Of a stretch of 64,000 nucleotides of DNA, positions 60,653 through 64,000 are shown piece after piece. Both the position numbers and the translations under genes were made by a program. The notes under the pieces are model-generated. The model saw nothing but the letters and a program-made list of their open reading frames with translations, had not been told where the DNA came from and searched no databases. Position 1 is the first letter of the stretch, and every line of letters begins with the position of its first letter. Source of the stretch: Liriodendron chinense (lineage: Eukaryota; Streptophyta; Magnoliopsida; Magnoliales; Magnoliaceae); the NCBI GenBank assembly GCA_003013855.2, contig ML058439.1, positions 248,001-312,000 on the forward strand, given 5' to 3'.

Positions 60653-62168
60653 TATAACACCTTAGAAATTTAGTACACCAGTAAGTGGATCGAACTTCGA
60701 GGACGAAATTCTGTGTAAGAGTGGTAGAATGTAATACCCCAAAAATTTAGGCGCACAAGTAAGTACACGAGGGCATGTCCACACGTGAGGATTTAAATTC
60801 TAGGTCGTGTTGTTCACACGCATACACACACACATACACTTTTGTAGGTATTGCAATAACTTTTAAGGCCTCTAAAAAGAAAAACTTAGCGTACTTAGTT
60901 AAGTCAGTAAACTGACCGTTAGAACGAATTATCATTGCTAGATTGGAATATGTAACCGTCCACTTCGATTTCGAATTACGCGACCAACGTAAAACCGCTG
61001 TACGATCTCCACATCGTCCTGTACACGTGCCTATCCCTAAATCTGATCCGTATACTTTGTCCATCATCACACATATGCTAAGATCATCTATTTCCTAGCC
61101 CTATGAACCCGCTCAGGTGTGTTTACAACACCCTAGAGTTTAGAATCATTTAAATTATAATTTAGTTAATTATTTAATAATTTAAATGACTTTTTATATT
61201 GATAAATTAATAATAAATCATCCGTAAGGAATTAGGGTAGGGTCCCTTTATTAAAGTTGCTTCAAAATAAACCCTAGAATATTGTAGAAGTTTTAGATTC
61301 CACAAAACTTGTAAATTTACAATAATTACGAAAATGCCATCAATCAAACTTAAGTTACACCACCATTTTTAAGTATTATAATTTCTGACGTTTACTTTCA
61401 CACTAAACTTCATACACTAGTTCTAGGACACAATTTAACCGTACACGTCGAATTTCAGCCCTTCAATCATCCTACAAATGCCCTAATAAAAAATCATGCT
61501 ATAAGTGGGCCACCGTAGATCGGATCTGCCTCATTTTTCTCGTCGACTGCTTACTTTATATTGCCCACCTATTGAATGGAGGAGACGGTCCCAATTCACT
61601 ACATGTGGACCCCACTAGTAAGTGGAGCACCAACTTTATGTTATGTGTGTCGCACGAAAAAAAGAAGAAAGAAACTTCTTCTTCTTCACGACCTTTCCAG
61701 CGAACGCGGTTACAGTGTCCTCTCGCTCTCATTGGTGGGCCTCCACTTGACCTTCACATGGGCCCCATATTTTATATCCATGCCGTTCATCAGAGCCCCA
61801 TCGTACCTAAGTTTAGTCCTTTCAAAAATCTCTGCCGACAATTGATCGTGCAGCCCACTACAATCGACCATTTGGAAACTAAGAAAATCAAGATCGTGTC
61901 GGATCTGGTCCATTGCTTCGCATGGGTCCCTGAAATTTTAGGGGATTGTTTTCATGGACCCCACCTACTATTTGAACTGTCTACATGTGATTAAATATAA
62001 GAAAGTCGGGTGAGATGGGTGCCAGGCGGTGCCAACACCAAAATCGATTGGGAGTTTCCCGCACCAACCCACCGACTTTGTGAGTCTTTAAAAGACCTCC
62101 TTAGATGCATCTCCCTCTTCACAGGTGTCCAACCAATAGAGAGTTTTTGTGAGAGAGAGAGAGTTGTT

Positions 62169-62216
<48 letters not shown>

Positions 62217-64000
62217 GACGTGAGAGAGAGCTCCCATGCCGTTGTTGTTGTTGTTGTTGCTGGGGCAGAATCCCAGTTAAAAAAAAAAAAGAAGGAAGAA
62301 GAAGAAGAAGAAGAAGAAGAAGGAGAAGGAGAAAAGAAGAAAGAAGAAAAAAAGAAAAGAAGAAAGAAGAAGAAAAAGAGAAGAAGAAAGAAAAAAAAAA
62401 GGAGAAATAAAGAAGAAAGAAGAAGAAGAAGAAGGAAGAAGAAATAAAGAAAGAAAGAAAGACAAAGAAGAAGAAGGAAGAGGAAAGAAAGAAGAAGAAG
62501 AAGGAAAAGAAGATAGAGGGAGAAAGAAGAAGAAGATTCTAACTCAGCGAATCAACTCGCCGAGTCGACTCAGTCCAAGAATCAATTCATTTCAAGTTTA
62601 AGGAACGTCACAAAGTGAGTGATTCATCTCACGTGTAACTTTCTTCGTTAATTTTCTTTAGTGTTCTCTCCTATTCACGTTTAATTTATAAACTCTCCTT
62701 CTCTAGTTAGGATTTTAGGCATACTTTTATACTTTCTTCCTTATCATGGAATCCTAGGTAAGGGATCCATTCATCTCCTATCTCTATATCCTTAAAAGTT
62801 CACCTACCAAGTATCCTTTTCTTATTGTATTAATTTTCTCAAGTTTTTTTTTTTATGCACATGTCAGAATTCTACGACAATTCGATTTAGGATTTCTTAC
62901 ATATGATGTCATCAAGATGCAACCCTAAAAACACGTAGTATTCTCAAGATTCAACGTGACATTATTCTTAAATTTACTAATCGACAACAACTTAGGTTTA
63001 AATAATTTACAATACATAACTCTTGGAACAACCTTAGCTAATTGTTAACGCACTAAACCTTACATAATGATCTTCTCAAAGCCCTCGATCAACAATAACT
63101 AAAATTAGATAAAGAATTATCTGAATGAAGATAACACATGCATGGTGTGATTGGAATTGAGTCGATATGCATTGTATGCTTGAAGAAGTGCTTCCATAAC
63201 TCATGACATATACATACATTTATACACTGCGACAGAATAGGAGCATGGTTGATTTGCCCACTGGCGTGCATGGTTGATTTGCCGCCTCGCTGTACCGGTT
63301 AGGTGAGCATTGTTGATTTGCGATAGGTTCCAATGTTCAGTGGCAGCGAGTTCTGGTCGTTTCACTTATTGAGTATAGTTGATTTGCTCAATTGAATCAG
63401 TGGTGTATGGTTGATTTTTTCATTGGCGTGCATGATTGATTTGCCACCTCGCTGTACCGGTTAGGTGAGCATGGTTGATTTGCGACAGGTTCCTAATGTT
63501 CAGTGGCAGCGAGTTTCTAGACGTTTATTGCTCTCACACGTACGATAACATACATGACATCACGATAATCATGTTCCATTTATAATAAATCATAAAGTGT
63601 ATCAATCATAATCTCATCCTCGTATATTTCATACAATTCTATCCGTTGATGATTCGCATCCTATCTCTTAGTAACTGGAATATTACCTATGATAGAAATG
63701 ACATCACTGGGCTTTTAGCTCACCAAAATCATCGCAGTTCTTGCAGGTCTTCAGGTAAAAAAAGACGCAGATGGAGTAGAATATTGAGATGGTCACGTGT
63801 TACTTAAACCCCAACCGTAGTCGATTTATTTTGTAAAATTCAATGTAATAAAACATTAGTGAAAAATAAACTTTATATTTGGGATTTATTTTAGTTATGC
63901 AATGTGTGGAATGGAATCTCATGGAATCTACGTTCGAATTTTCAATTCACACCCTGGAACTCGGGCTTTGGGCTGTTGTACTCGAGTCTCGAATTTCGGG
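60653..64000 (+). repeat. Right LTR, incomplete at window end
   Basis: Starts TATAACACCTTAG (first G changed), with TGTAATACCCC at 60730. At the window end it is at CTCGAATTTCGGG, which in the left LTR is 8 bases before the end. 14-mer array at 63240-63485, GA/GAA tract at 62152-62535. Confidence 0.85.

Larger units (their letters stand above)
56580..64000 (+). mobile_element. Second giant-LTR gypsy-type element, plus strand, cut by the window end
   Basis: Left LTR 56580-59963, interior 59964-60652, right LTR from 60653 past the window end. It is homologous throughout to the minus-strand element at 23.8-29.4 kb (same start, GA tract, 14-mer array, primer site and interior) but belongs to a different subfamily. 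Its two LTRs differ from each other at many more positions than those of the minus-strand copy, so this insertion is older. No gag or pol. Confidence 0.85.

Noticed and set aside
1..64000. tRNA, rRNA or other RNA genes
   Set aside because: I saw no cloverleaf with A and B boxes or rRNA-like stretch; tRNA-like words present are the primer-binding sites of LTR elements.

Overview
The window reads as nuclear DNA of a flowering plant. It holds one recognisable host gene, plant-type transposons of several superfamilies stacked inside one another, long AT- and GA-rich microsatellites, and a 25-base assembly gap (23794-23818). The host gene is a cytochrome P450 that by eye belongs to CYP719, a family known from plants making benzylisoquinoline alkaloids, lignans or piperine-type compounds. 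That points to a magnoliid or an early-diverging eudicot. The very dense GTGGGGCCCAC fold-back repeats fit such a genome, but the species cannot be fixed from sequence alone.

Layout. 213-1719 (minus) is the CYP719-like gene, with a TATA box just upstream and one frameshift near its C-terminus. 1.8-23 kb is gene-free: many degenerate copies of a fold-back repeat, a 5'-truncated LINE with its poly-A tail (7.0-7.6 kb), probable LTR relics, two adjacent TIR elements sharing a TA/GA microsatellite (13.0-19.1 kb), a Mutator-type MITE with perfect 9-bp target duplications and a hAT-type MITE with perfect 8-bp duplications. 23.8-29.4 kb is a young minus-strand LTR element with a 4-kb LTR and only 0.7 kb of interior. 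30.7-33.9 kb holds a 168-bp and a 139-bp tandem array, the second built on telomere-like CCCTAAACCC words and split by a 2.87-kb probable solo LTR.

36.8-56.4 kb is a decayed En/Spm (CACTA) element: a tnp2-type transposase first, a TnpA/Ptta-type protein second, and a clear 3' terminus. Its transposase reading frame is split by a second, non-autonomous 12.6-kb CACTA element (39374-52016) with good terminal inverted repeats. That inner element carries a hAT MITE, a Mutator MITE, a fragment resembling the plant DNA topoisomerase I N-terminus next to a Mutator-type terminus, a small LTR retrotransposon and a LINE tail. 56.6 kb to the end is a second member of the giant-LTR family, on the plus strand, again with about 0.7 kb between its LTRs.

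Nothing suggests co-operation between host genes. The window is one specialised-metabolism gene beside a heavily nested transposon block. The strongest signals are the frameshifted CYP719-like gene, the CACTA-in-CACTA nest with its captured topoisomerase fragment, and the giant-LTR/mini-interior family with its conserved seven-copy 14-mer array.
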